DNA of 64,000 bases. It comes from Solobacterium moorei. GTDB lineage: Bacteria; Bacillota_I; Bacilli_A; Erysipelotrichales; Erysipelotrichaceae. Location of the stretch: positions 992,001 through 1,056,000 of the forward strand of contig NZ_AP028934.1 of assembly GCF_036323475.1 (NCBI RefSeq). The letters are read 5' to 3'. Shown piece by piece: positions 43,122 to 52,544 of the stretch. The first letter of the stretch is position 1; each line of letters opens with the position of its first letter. The notes below the pieces were generated by a model. It had not been told where the DNA came from, did no database searches, and worked only from the letters and a program-made list of their open reading frames with translations. Position numbers and translations under genes: made by a program.

Positions 43122-43703
43122 ATGAGCCGACAGAATTTAATCGACCAGTTACAGACATATCAATCATTTAACGAACAAGAAGAAGCTGACCGTAAAGTAA
43201 TGTTAGATTTATTAGAAACAACGAAAGATATTTTTTATCGCACCAATTTACTAGCACACTTTACTGCATCTGCGTGGGTGTTAAATAAAGCACATACGCA
43301 TGTACTCATGGCATTTCATAATATCTTTCAATCCTATGCATGGCTTGGTGGTCACGCAGATGGAGAAGAGGATCTTCTTTCTGTTGCACTAAGAGAAGTA
43401 CAAGAAGAGAGTGGGATTTATACAGTGAAACCTATTACAGAAGATATCTTCTCGCTAGAGACGATTGTAGTAAGTGGACATGAGAAAAAAGGTAAGTATG
43501 TTCCAAGTCATCTTCATTTAAATGTAAGCTATCTTTTAGAAGCTGATGATACAGAGAGTTTACATATCAAACAAGATGAAAACAGTGCGGTAAATTGGTT
43601 TCCGATTGATCAGGTGTTAGACGTTGTTTGTGAGCCATGGATGGTAGAACGTATCTATAAAAAACTGAATCAAAAACTGAAAGAGAGTAAATATGAAAGT
43701 TAA
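43122..43703 (+). CDS. Nudix hydrolase
   Basis: 193 residues. The Nudix box GGHADGEEDLLSVALREVQEESGI keeps all key residues (Gly, RE, EE, G), so it should hydrolyse a nucleoside diphosphate linked to another group. The N-terminal 60 residues form a helical lead. It overlaps the next gene by 11 bases. Several such proteins in Bacillota act in nucleotide clean-up, but the substrate is not readable. Confidence 0.88.
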   Translation: MSRQNLIDQLQTYQSFNEQEEADRKVMLDLLETTKDIFYRTNLLAHFTASAWVLNKAHTHVLMAFHNIFQSYAWLGGHADGEEDLLSVALREVQEESGIYTVKPITEDIFSLETIVVSGHEKKGKYVPSHLHLNVSYLLEADDTESLHIKQDENSAVNWFPIDQVLDVVCEPWMVERIYKKLNQKLKESKYES

Positions 43704-44568
43704 TTTAATGGATGTCATCGATGCAATGGAGATGATTAATGATGATGAAACGTATTATTACAACACGCAGAATGAAGAGATTGTGTATGAATTAAACGAG
43801 GATGATGATTACGATTTCTATATTCCACTTCCTACAAAATATCAAATAAACGAATATCGGATTATGTCTAATTTCGTAAGAACAATTGAAGATGACAATA
43901 AGCGTAGTTGGTTTGAAAACGCAATCCATGGTCGAGGTGCTTTTCGCTTTTTCCGTGCAACACTAGAACGTTTTGGTATGGAAACAGAATGGTATCACTA
44001 TCGTGACGCATACAGACGTGAAATCGCAATTGAATGGTGTGAAAAACACGGCATTGTCTATGATATGACAGCGAAAAGTGAAGAAGTGGATGATGATTGG
44101 GATGAAGAAGATGTTGTTGAAGAGAAAGAACCAATCAAACAGGTACAGATACCACTTCGCTTTGTACGTATTGATGAGGATAACTATATGAGTGCTCTAT
44201 CACTCTGTGATACATATTTACAAGAACTAGACCAGTATGCCGGTATTTCTTCTTCAAGTGATTATGATCGTGCACAGGATTATCTAGAAGAATCACTTGA
44301 AGAAAAAGATATCTATGTACTCAGTGATCATGGTCGATTTATCGCAATGGCAATCTGTAGAATGGATGGTAGTGTAACGACTATCACAGACCTATGCGTT
44401 GTCAAAGACAAACGTAGAAGTGGTGTGGCTCATCAGCTCATTTGCGAGATTCAAAAAGAGGAAGTACAACCACTTCATTTTGAAGTACCAACAAATAATC
44501 CGAACATGCATGCATTCTTACAGGCAATTGGCTATGCAAAAATCATCCATACAACCTATACAAAGTAA
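43693..44568 (+). CDS. UPF0158-GNAT fusion protein
   Basis: 291 residues. The first 130 match UPF0158: MDVIDAMEMINDDETYYYNTQNEEIVYEL, the GRGAFRFFRATLERFG stretch and EWYHYRDAYRREIAIEWCEKHGI. A 20-residue acidic linker follows. Then comes a GNAT acetyltransferase domain with YVLSDHGRFIAMAICRMDGSVTTITDLCVV and the acetyl-CoA loop KDKRRSGVAHQLICEI (here RRSGVA). UPF0158 proteins are normally free-standing. The fusion suggests the two functions work on one target. It overlaps the Nudix gene by 11 bases. Confidence 0.82.
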   Translation: MKVNLMDVIDAMEMINDDETYYYNTQNEEIVYELNEDDDYDFYIPLPTKYQINEYRIMSNFVRTIEDDNKRSWFENAIHGRGAFRFFRATLERFGMETEWYHYRDAYRREIAIEWCEKHGIVYDMTAKSEEVDDDWDEEDVVEEKEPIKQVQIPLRFVRIDEDNYMSALSLCDTYLQELDQYAGISSSSDYDRAQDYLEESLEEKDIYVLSDHGRFIAMAICRMDGSVTTITDLCVVKDKRRSGVAHQLICEIQKEEVQPLHFEVPTNNPNMHAFLQAIGYAKIIHTTYTK

Positions 44569-44592
44569 AAGGAAATCGCAAGATTTCCTTTA
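44568..44592. terminator. bidirectional terminator
   Basis: AAAGGAAATC, loop GCAA, GATTTCCTTT. Between the UPF0158-GNAT gene and the penicillin-binding protein gene. Confidence 0.85.
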
Positions 44593-45999
44593 ATATAGGC
44601 TATTTAAATATCTTACAAGTCTTTGTGTAATACCATATAATTCAGCACTACCATCATTGTTGTTTGCGCTAATACAGAAAGAGTAACGATCTGTAAATCC
44701 CATCATATAGCTGTGAATACGATTATTAGCACATTCAGCAGTACCAGTTTTGGCATATACCATGCCATAACCACTTTCTGTTAAACCATACTCTAAGGCT
44801 GCACTATGCATATATTCCTTAAGTTTTTCATTCACATTATGTGTTGTGGTTGTACTTAAGGAATTCTTTGAGGAACGATAGAGCGTTCTTCCATCGGATT
44901 GAATAGACTTAACAATTTGTGGTTGTAACATTACACCATCATTTGCGATTGCCTGTGCCATCATCGCAATATGAAGGGGAGTAATGGTTGTATTTCCTTG
45001 TCCAAATGCAGTTTGTGCAAGTTCTGCGTTATCATTATTTCCGATGTTGTAACTGGAATGAATGGTATCTAGATATGGGATGGTAATATCTTTTCCTACC
45101 ATGAAGGCATTCATCATCTTACTGAGTTTATCTGCTCCAACACGGATTCCTAAATCCGCAAAGTAACAGTTACAGGATTTCGCTAGAGCAGTGTTCATAT
45201 CGATTGTACCAAATACTTGATTTTGGAAATTGGTAATTACAAAGTTACTACCTGCAGGGATGTAGCTGCCAGTATCGTTAAACTGGAAGAAACTATCATC
45301 AAGATTTTCGTCTTCCTGCATGGTTAAGGCTGCTGCCGCAGTTACGACTTTAAAGGTGCTGCCTGGTGGATCTTTTTCAAAGGTACCACGACGATATTGT
45401 GACTCCGTAACGTTGCTTGCAAGCATACTATCTGGATCATTGACATTAAAGTCGACTGTGCTTTGTGAACTAAGACATAGAATTTCTCCAGTTTGGTTAT
45501 CAAGTACGGTGATACTTCCTTCCGTACCATTTAATAGTTGGTAGGCATAATTTTGTAAGTCTGTATTTGTAGTGAGCTTTACGAGTGCCCCTTGATTGTT
45601 TTTATCAAGCTGGAAGAGGAGATAGTCTTTTAGATTTCCTCGTAGACCAAAACTATTTTGACGATGATCGTTTACGGAGTAGTAACCCAGTAACCATGCA
45701 TAACTCAGATTCTGTGGATAGTCTGCAGTCGCTCTTGTTTCAGCAGCCGCATTTCCAAGGATGGTATTTCCATCTCGGTCAACAATCGTTCCTTCAATCG
45801 CGTAGGATTTAATCGCATCGTAAATAATCTGATATTTTGTTGTGTTTGCGTTTGTATTTATATGTGGATTAATTAAATACTTATAGGCAAAAAATGAGGT
45901 AAACACTACACTAACAATGATACCTCCGACTTCTACAAGTCGTATTCTACTCATTGATATCGATTCTGGTGAACGCTTGTTCGTCATTGTTTTCATCAT
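44590..45999 (-). CDS. penicillin-binding transpeptidase (class B, paired with FtsW/RodA)
   Basis: About 469 residues. A single N-terminal membrane segment (about 22-40) precedes an extracellular transpeptidase. Active-site motifs are STFK (Ser214, Lys217), SCN, and KTG (AKTGTAE). It lacks the usual large dimerisation region of class B PBPs (600 residues or more). It makes peptidoglycan cross-links with the polymerase encoded just upstream. The true start is uncertain: two ATG in a row at 45999 and 45996 follow AAGGAG, with a third at 45987. The gene overlaps the FtsW-type gene by about 50 bases. Confidence 0.9.
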   Translation of the reverse strand: MMKTMTNKRSPESISMSRIRLVEVGGIIVSVVFTSFFAYKYLINPHINTNANTTKYQIIYDAIKSYAIEGTIVDRDGNTILGNAAAETRATADYPQNLSYAWLLGYYSVNDHRQNSFGLRGNLKDYLLFQLDKNNQGALVKLTTNTDLQNYAYQLLNGTEGSITVLDNQTGEILCLSSQSTVDFNVNDPDSMLASNVTESQYRRGTFEKDPPGSTFKVVTAAAALTMQEDENLDDSFFQFNDTGSYIPAGSNFVITNFQNQVFGTIDMNTALAKSCNCYFADLGIRVGADKLSKMMNAFMVGKDITIPYLDTIHSSYNIGNNDNAELAQTAFGQGNTTITPLHIAMMAQAIANDGVMLQPQIVKSIQSDGRTLYRSSKNSLSTTTTHNVNEKLKEYMHSAALEYGLTESGYGMVYAKTGTAECANNRIHSYMMGFTDRYSFCISANNNDGSAELYGITQRLVRYLNSLY

Positions 46000-47377
46000 C
46001 TCCTTGTTCTAAATCTTCATCATCAAATTCATCATTACGCTCTGACATCTGCAGTAGTATACCCGCAAAGAAGAAGACGATTGCTTGATAGGTTCCGCCA
46101 CGTGATAAAAACGGGATAGGTAAACCGGCTAACGGAATGATATTACAAGAGCCCAAGATGACAAGCATCGCTTGCATAAACAGGAGTACTGTCGCACCAT
46201 AGGCAACAACTGCGTCTTGCTTATTTATTTGAATTAAACGTCTACTTAACTCACTACCACGGATGCCTATCTGTAATAATAGGAATACAACAATAAAGCC
46301 TAAAGGCATACCAAATGAGTTCACCAATGTCACAAATGCCATATCACTTTCCGGAACTGGGATTGCGGTAAAGTTAACAGTATTACCAAATAGCCCAGAC
46401 ATCCATAAAGCACGTTTTCCTTGGAATAATTGGTAACCTGCACCATATGGGTCGGAGTTGATATTTGCGGTGATAGAGAAACGTAAATATACTTTACGAA
46501 CAATTGGCCAAAGAATTTTAGTTACTCCATTTAATGTACCTGCAGTAGCGCTAGGCGCAAGAATCTTATACAGTAAGAAAAGAATTATAATCGCAGAGAT
46601 TGTAGCAATTGCAATTGTTAAAAGATAGATTCTCTTTTTTCTACCTTTTTCCATAAAGATGTATAACATGGAAAGGTGCAAGAAATAGAGAATGTAGAAT
46701 GAGCCTAGCTCATGAATCAGAACAGATCCAATAAAGTTAACGATAAAGAATGCACTAGAAAGAATTAAAATTGAACGATTTGAATAAGTTTTTCTAGCAG
46801 AAAACAAAGAACTATAGAATAGGATTGCGGTGATCTTAGCAAAATCCGTTAACTGTAATGACACAGAGCCAATCTTGATCCAAGCAGTTGTGCCATAGCC
46901 ATTGGTATCTTTTCCAAAGAAAAGAAGGGCTATGTAAAGACAGGCAGACACGAACAATAAGAAATAGGTCGTATAGTTAAAACTTAATGCTTTTCGTATC
47001 AAACGATACATGAGGATTAATACGATTGCGATTGCAAGTCCTGCAAAGTATTTGACCATACTGAACTGTGAAATAACTTGATATTGCGCATCGATTATCA
47101 CTTGTAATGCAATGCCAATTGCCGCAAGTCCAGTAAATGCCGCAAACATACGCATATCTGCAGCCTTGTTATAGAAATAAGTGCCAGAGAAGGCAATGAC
47201 TAGCAATAAAGGTACTAAAGTTGTTAAATATTGAATGCCAGCGTTCATTGATTTCCAGAAGACAAATCCACCTAATAGAAATGTAAACAATATGGCAATA
47301 ATCATCCATATCGCATCTTTACCAGAACGCGTATCAATTTCTTCCACTTCTGGCGAAAGGGTCTTTTTAAAAAACAT
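45947..47377 (-). CDS. FtsW/RodA/SpoVE-family peptidoglycan glycosyltransferase
   Basis: 476 residues from the ATG at 47377, nine bases after AAGGAG; an upstream in-frame opening at 47455 is unlikely. About twelve membrane segments. SEDS landmarks are visible late: GAGYQLFQGKRALWMSGLFG, ESDMAFVTLVNSFGMPLGFIVV, and LAGLPIPFLSRGGTYQAI. The Asp of the family active site is in the ESDMAF stretch. It polymerises lipid II and works with the overlapping PBP gene. A hydrophilic acidic C terminus (EFDDEDLEQGDDENNDEQ) is unusual. Confidence 0.9.
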   Translation of the reverse strand: MFFKKTLSPEVEEIDTRSGKDAIWMIIAILFTFLLGGFVFWKSMNAGIQYLTTLVPLLLVIAFSGTYFYNKAADMRMFAAFTGLAAIGIALQVIIDAQYQVISQFSMVKYFAGLAIAIVLILMYRLIRKALSFNYTTYFLLFVSACLYIALLFFGKDTNGYGTTAWIKIGSVSLQLTDFAKITAILFYSSLFSARKTYSNRSILILSSAFFIVNFIGSVLIHELGSFYILYFLHLSMLYIFMEKGRKKRIYLLTIAIATISAIIILFLLYKILAPSATAGTLNGVTKILWPIVRKVYLRFSITANINSDPYGAGYQLFQGKRALWMSGLFGNTVNFTAIPVPESDMAFVTLVNSFGMPLGFIVVFLLLQIGIRGSELSRRLIQINKQDAVVAYGATVLLFMQAMLVILGSCNIIPLAGLPIPFLSRGGTYQAIVFFFAGILLQMSERNDEFDDEDLEQGDDENNDEQAFTRIDINE

Positions 47378-47535
47378 AGTATTATGCTCCTTAATATGAA
47401 TAAGAATAACTTTTTTAAAGAAAAGTCGCAAGTAAACAAAATATAGAGTCACCATGTCGAATTTTCATAGTGAAAAGGCTATACTGATGGTAAGTGATTT
47501 CGAAAATAAATATCATCATAAGGAGGTATACCATC

Positions 47536-48546
47536 ATGGAAAAGATACTATTTGGTAAGAAACAAAGTGGAGAAGATATCTATCTTTATACTTTAGAAAA
47601 TAAGAAATTCAAGGTACAGGTAACTGATTATGGTGCCACGCTTGTTTCTTTGATTGATAAAGAAAGTGGTAAAGATATTGTTCAAGGCTATCCAACAGCT
47701 GAACAATACCAGAAAGAGACAACCTTCTTAGGTGCCTCGGTAGGAAGAACCGCAAACCGTATTGGGAAAGGCAAGTTCTCCTTAAATGGAAAAGAATATA
47801 CTCTGTTTATCAATAATAACGGTAACTGTAACCATGGTGGTAAAGAGGGTTTTGATAAGAAGATGTACGCAGTAGATTCTACAGAGGATTCTATTACATT
47901 TTCACGTGTATCCCCAGATGGAGAAGAAGGATATCCTGGTAATCTAGACTATGCAATTACTTATCGTTTATCTGAGAAGGGATTACACATCGAAACAACA
48001 GCCACAACTGACAAAGATACTTTATTTGCATATACAAACCATGCATACTTTAATCTAAGTGAGAGTGATTCCATACTCAATCATACTCTTATGATTCCTA
48101 CAGATTACTATGCATTATTAGATGAAACATGTTTAACAAAGCCAGAATTTCATGCAGTAGAGAATACTGCTTTTGACTTCCGTCAGGCAAAGAAGATTGG
48201 CCAAGATATTAATCAAGATGATATACAACTTGTATATGGTAAAGGTTATGACCACCACTTTCCAATTCTGGCAGAAGGACTTCGCACAATGGCAATTCTT
48301 TCCGATGGAAAGCTAGAACTAGAAATGGCATCTGACTATCCGGGTTTCCATCTATATACAGCGAATTGGTTAAATGGCGCAAGTGGAAAGTATGGTCATC
48401 ACTATCCAGAGAGAAGCTCTGTATGTTTAGAAGCAGAGTATCTACCAAATGGCATTAACTACCCTCATATTGAACCAAAGCCTATCATTCGTGCTGGTGA
48501 AACGCAAAAACATCGCATCGACTTTTTGGTTCGACATGTGAAATAA
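47536..48546 (+). CDS. galM: aldose 1-epimerase
   Basis: 336 residues from the ATG at 47536 (AGGAGG upstream). Galactose mutarotase features: FLGASVGRTANRIGKGKF (Arg), NNGNCNHGGKEGFDKKMY (first catalytic His), FAYTNHAYFNLS (second His), and the C-terminal VCLEAEYLPNG with Glu as the general base. It converts alpha and beta anomers of aldohexoses. It lies next to the GH32 gene, so the pair probably handles sugars released from sucrose or related compounds. Confidence 0.92.
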   Translation: MEKILFGKKQSGEDIYLYTLENKKFKVQVTDYGATLVSLIDKESGKDIVQGYPTAEQYQKETTFLGASVGRTANRIGKGKFSLNGKEYTLFINNNGNCNHGGKEGFDKKMYAVDSTEDSITFSRVSPDGEEGYPGNLDYAITYRLSEKGLHIETTATTDKDTLFAYTNHAYFNLSESDSILNHTLMIPTDYYALLDETCLTKPEFHAVENTAFDFRQAKKIGQDINQDDIQLVYGKGYDHHFPILAEGLRTMAILSDGKLELEMASDYPGFHLYTANWLNGASGKYGHHYPERSSVCLEAEYLPNGINYPHIEPKPIIRAGETQKHRIDFLVRHVK

Positions 48547-48591
48547 AGAGAAAATGACTTATAATAAACATGTGGTAATAGGAGGCAAAAC

Positions 48592-50115
48592 ATGACAACA
48601 GTCAATGAATTAGATAAAAAGCGGATGTTAATGAAGAGAGATACAGATGAATTGGTGCGTGTACATGAAAAAAATGTCGCATCTATGTGGCGTGCAACAT
48701 ATCACGTAGAACCAGTCACTGGCTTAATGAATGATCCAAACGGTTTTACTTACTGTAATAAGAAGTGGCATCTATTTTATCAATGGTTTCCATTTGGCCC
48801 AGTCCATGGCTTAAAGCATTGGTACCATGTGACAAGTCCAGATTTAATTCATTGGGAAAATCGTGGCGTAGCACTCTTGCCAACAGGAAAATACGAAAAT
48901 TGTGGTTGTTATAGCGGTACAGCAATCAGTGAAGGTGACACAATCTATTTTGTCTATACGGGAAACTACCGTGATGAAAATCGTATCCGTAGACCTCACC
49001 AGCTTCTTGCAACTCTAGAAGGCGATGAACAATACACAAAGGCAATGCGTCCTTTGATTACTCCAAATGAGAACTATACAGAACATCAACGCGATCCAAA
49101 AATCGTGCGTATTGATGATATGTACTATATCTTCTTAGGTGCCCAAAATAAACAAGAACAGGGTGTTATTTTAGTATATTGTTCCGATTCAATTCTGACA
49201 GACTGGAAATTCCTTGGTGAGCTGAAAGTCAAAGGATATGAAAATGGCTTTGGATACATGGTTGAATGTCCAGATGTACAAAAGATAGGATTACACGATG
49301 TGCTCATCTTTAGTCCACAGGGAATTGAACCTAGTGTAGATGAATTCCACAATAAGTTCAACAGTGTATATCTGATTGGTGATTTAGATTTAGAAACACT
49401 TACATTTACACCAGATGGACCAATGCAAGAACTTGACCGTGGCTTTGATTTCTATGCACCACAATGTGCTTCACAGAATGTTTATTCCGATTGTTCAATC
49501 ATGTCCGCATGGTTTGGTGTTCCAGATTATACATATCCACCAACAGATGAAGAAGGTTGGTCAGGACTACAAACCTTTGCACGCGAATTAACAATCCGCA
49601 AAGGTAAGCTATATCAGACACCAGTTCGAGGCATTGAATCCATAAAGAAAGATGAACTCTTCTGTGCAAAGAATGGTGAAATTATCAGCGATAAACTACA
49701 TGGACAAATGCCAAATAGTGCGATTATTCGCATTGAAAATCCTGATGCAGAATCACTTGATTTAAACCTATTCTCACGTAACTACGTTATCGCAAGAGGA
49801 TTTGCGATTTCCTATGATAAGTACGCAAAGCGTCTACGTATTGACCGTTCTGATTTAACAAATCAGCTCAATGTAGAATATGGTACAGAACGCCAAATTA
49901 TCTTAGAAAATGGTTTAACTTCAATGGATATCTTAGTGGATCATAGTACAGTAGAAATTTTCGTTAACGAAGGAGAATACGTATTATCTGCTCGTATCTT
50001 CCCAACCAAGGAAGAACATATGATTCGTATGGGTGGCAAGAATCTCAATCTATCTATCTGGAGTGCAGAACAAACTGTGGATGATGCGCCAATATTCTTC
50101 GCAGAGAATCAATAA
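48592..50115 (+). CDS. scrB: GH32 beta-fructofuranosidase / sucrose-6-phosphate hydrolase
   Basis: 507 residues of the GH32 fold. The nucleophile Asp48 is in MNDPNG, the transition-state Asp in RDPKIV, and the acid/base Glu in VECPDVQ. The C-terminal beta sandwich is present (VDHSTVEIFVNEGEYVLSARIFPT). No signal peptide, so it works in the cytoplasm, probably on sucrose-6-phosphate or short fructans. No sucrose PTS is in the window. AGGAGG precedes the start. It follows galM by 45 bases. Confidence 0.93.
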   Translation: MTTVNELDKKRMLMKRDTDELVRVHEKNVASMWRATYHVEPVTGLMNDPNGFTYCNKKWHLFYQWFPFGPVHGLKHWYHVTSPDLIHWENRGVALLPTGKYENCGCYSGTAISEGDTIYFVYTGNYRDENRIRRPHQLLATLEGDEQYTKAMRPLITPNENYTEHQRDPKIVRIDDMYYIFLGAQNKQEQGVILVYCSDSILTDWKFLGELKVKGYENGFGYMVECPDVQKIGLHDVLIFSPQGIEPSVDEFHNKFNSVYLIGDLDLETLTFTPDGPMQELDRGFDFYAPQCASQNVYSDCSIMSAWFGVPDYTYPPTDEEGWSGLQTFARELTIRKGKLYQTPVRGIESIKKDELFCAKNGEIISDKLHGQMPNSAIIRIENPDAESLDLNLFSRNYVIARGFAISYDKYAKRLRIDRSDLTNQLNVEYGTERQIILENGLTSMDILVDHSTVEIFVNEGEYVLSARIFPTKEEHMIRMGGKNLNLSIWSAEQTVDDAPIFFAENQ

Positions 50116-50138
50116 AAGCAGGGAAACCTGCTTTTTTC
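50114..50138 (+). terminator. intrinsic terminator after scrB
   Basis: AAAAGCAGG, loop GAAA, CCTGCTTTT, T run. Confidence 0.92.
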
Positions 50139-50156
50139 AATCATTGGTTGAAAAAT

Positions 50157-50176
50157 ATCAATGAATCATCAATGAA
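50157..50176. promoter_or_regulatory. direct repeat before the XRE-TPR regulator gene
   Basis: ATCAATGAA occurs twice, 11 bases apart (50157-50165 and 50168-50176), one helix turn. It may be an autoregulatory operator. Confidence 0.35.
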
Positions 50177-50219
50177 CAGTTGTACTATTAATCTATAAGA
50201 TGTTTCTAGGAGGTGTACC

Positions 50220-51233
50220 ATGACACTAGGAAAAACACTTAAACAATTGCGAAAAGAAACATGCTTATCTCAAGAACAACTGGCCACAAAACTCAACATC
50301 ACTGCACAAGCAGTCTCAAAATGGGAGAATGAAGAATCTTATCCAGATATTTTATTCTTGCCAAAAATCGCTGCGATATTTGGTATCAAAATTGATGAAC
50401 TCTTTGATTACAACCAGGAGAGTGCGTATCAACAGATTGAAAATATGTTAAATCATGAACGTTACTTTACGCATGCGGATTTTAGTAAATCAGAAAATTT
50501 CTTATTACAACAATTATCCATAAATCCAAATGATTTACATGCATTAACGTTACTTGGTGACTTATATCATGAATATGCATTGAAATTGGATGAGAAAGCA
50601 GCTGCTTATACCAAACAAGCGCTAGCTTTAAACCCAGATGATAAAACACTTCATAATACATTCCATCATGCAATGCATGGAGGAAGACTGGATTGGAATG
50701 TCGCAAATCACAGTGAATTAATTCAGTATTATCAAAACTTCATTCAAGAACATCCCACAATCACAAGAACATACTTATATCTTCTAGATAATTTGATTGA
50801 TGATGATAGACTTGATGAAGCTAAAAAAGTACTGGAAAGAAGAAGTGCAATTATTCAAGATTGTTTTAATGATTTCTATCACTTGTTGATTCACGAGTCG
50901 ACATATGGTTTTCAAGTGACGTGCAAAGAATATGATATCTATTTAGAAAAGAATCAAGAGTGGCAAGCGTACTTCTTGGTGGCAGGTAGATATGCAAGCC
51001 ATGGTGAATATGAAAAGGCAATATCATTATTTGAAAAATCCTTTGCATTACAGCCAAAACCTCGCTATATCGATCATCTTGAATCCATTGCCCAACTTTA
51101 TTTACGTATGCATCAAAATAACAACGCGAAGCAAGCATACAAACGTGAATTACAGTTATTAAAAGAAGAATGGCAACAAGAAGACTCGGCGGATGTACAA
51201 AGAGTAAAAGTATTACTGGCAAAGTATAATTGA
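50220..51233 (+). CDS. XRE-family regulator with TPR-like C terminus
   Basis: 337 residues. An N-terminal Cro/CI helix-turn-helix (LKQLRKETCLSQEQLATKLNITAQAVSKWENEESYPD, residues 8-44) is followed by helical TPR-like repeats to the end. Family members are cytosolic regulators, often answering peptides or internal metabolic state. AGGAGGTG lies upstream. No adjacent target gene is obvious. Confidence 0.85.
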   Translation: MTLGKTLKQLRKETCLSQEQLATKLNITAQAVSKWENEESYPDILFLPKIAAIFGIKIDELFDYNQESAYQQIENMLNHERYFTHADFSKSENFLLQQLSINPNDLHALTLLGDLYHEYALKLDEKAAAYTKQALALNPDDKTLHNTFHHAMHGGRLDWNVANHSELIQYYQNFIQEHPTITRTYLYLLDNLIDDDRLDEAKKVLERRSAIIQDCFNDFYHLLIHESTYGFQVTCKEYDIYLEKNQEWQAYFLVAGRYASHGEYEKAISLFEKSFALQPKPRYIDHLESIAQLYLRMHQNNNAKQAYKRELQLLKEEWQQEDSADVQRVKVLLAKYN

Positions 51234-51241
51234 TATGATAT

Positions 51242-51276
51242 AAAAGGGATTAACCTTATTGGCTAATCCCATTTTC
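51242..51276. terminator. bidirectional terminator
   Basis: GGGATTAACC, five-base loop, GGCTAATCCC, with one mismatch; A tract upstream and T tract downstream. Confidence 0.8.
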
Positions 51277-52544
51277 TATACTTCTGTTGAATTGTTTTTC
51301 TGATTGAGACGTTCTTTTGCGACGGATAACATTAGCTTAATACGGTTTTCTTGGTTAACCTTCGTAGCACTAGGGTCATAGTCAACAGCTGTGATATTTG
51401 CGTTTGGATACTTCGCACGGATACGATTGACTACACCTTTACCAGCAATGTGGTTTGGTAAACAACCAAATGGCTGTGCACAGACAATATTTTCATACCC
51501 TGTTTCAATTAACTCAATCATCTCAGCAGTTAATAACCATCCTTCGCCCATCTTAACACCAAGGGAGAGGATACCATTTGGCTTTTTCATCAGTTCTTGG
51601 AAGGACATTGGACCGTGGAAACCTGCACTTTCCATGGCTTTTGCCATAGCGATACCAATGCTATCTAAGAATGCTAGTAAAAGATCAGCTACTTTGCGTT
51701 TTACAAATGAACCACCATAGATTTGTACGTCTAATGTAGCGTTAGCGACACAGTATCCAATATATCCCATAAGACCTGGCATATTGACTTCACAATCTTG
51801 TGATTCTAGGAAGGAGACTAGGTCATTGTTCCCCACAGGAGAGAACTTAACATAGATTTCTCCGACAACACCAACTTTTACCTTTGGTGTACGGTTCACT
51901 GGAATTTTAGCGAAGTCATTTGCGATGTCTTTGAAGCGACGCTTCATAGAGAAGATTGTGTAGTTCTTATTGTGGTTCAACCAATCCTGTACTTGTGCTG
52001 TCCACTTGGCAACACATGTGGCCGCATCACCCTTATTAATTTCATAAGGTTTTACTTGGTTGTGTAATGCGGCAATTAAGTCGCCGTATTCTGCTGCGGC
52101 TAGAACCTTGAGCAGAAGACGTAAACTTATTGGCATTGAGGAGCCTTTTTCAAGACCTGACGCATTCAGTGATGCGACAGGGATATAATCATAGCCTGCT
52201 TTTACAAGTGCCTTACGTAATAATTTAATGTAGTTAGAAGCACGACAGCCCCCACCTGATTGTGAAATCAATAGGGCTGTATGCTGTAGGTCATATTTAC
52301 CACTGTTTAAGGCATCTAAGAACTGACCAATAATTAATAATGCTGGATAACATGTATCATTGTGTACATACTTCAAACCAAGCTGGGCAACTTCTGCGCC
52401 AGAGTTTTCTAGCATGACAATACGATAGCCTTCGCTTTCCATGGCAGCCTTGATTGCCGCAAACTGCATCGGGGCCATGTTAGGCGCAAGAATCGTATGT
52501 GTTTTTAACATGTCTTTTGTAAAGTTAGGTGTCATGTATTCCAT
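51276..52544 (-). CDS. acyl-CoA dehydratase activase-related protein (DUF2229/HgdB-like part)
   Basis: 422 residues. Conserved Cys positions typical of the iron-sulfur dehydratase-related group: NDTCYPALLI, SGGGCRASNYI, and CAQPFGCLPNH near the C terminus. The N terminus overlaps the stop of the upstream large gene by one base (TAATG), so translation is coupled. In other Bacillota this part is fused to the activase as one protein of about 1400 residues. Here they are two proteins. The reaction is unknown; it could be an ATP-driven electron-transfer or cluster protein. Confidence 0.85.
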   Translation of the reverse strand: MEYMTPNFTKDMLKTHTILAPNMAPMQFAAIKAAMESEGYRIVMLENSGAEVAQLGLKYVHNDTCYPALLIIGQFLDALNSGKYDLQHTALLISQSGGGCRASNYIKLLRKALVKAGYDYIPVASLNASGLEKGSSMPISLRLLLKVLAAAEYGDLIAALHNQVKPYEINKGDAATCVAKWTAQVQDWLNHNKNYTIFSMKRRFKDIANDFAKIPVNRTPKVKVGVVGEIYVKFSPVGNNDLVSFLESQDCEVNMPGLMGYIGYCVANATLDVQIYGGSFVKRKVADLLLAFLDSIGIAMAKAMESAGFHGPMSFQELMKKPNGILSLGVKMGEGWLLTAEMIELIETGYENIVCAQPFGCLPNHIAGKGVVNRIRAKYPNANITAVDYDPSATKVNQENRIKLMLSVAKERLNQKNNSTEV

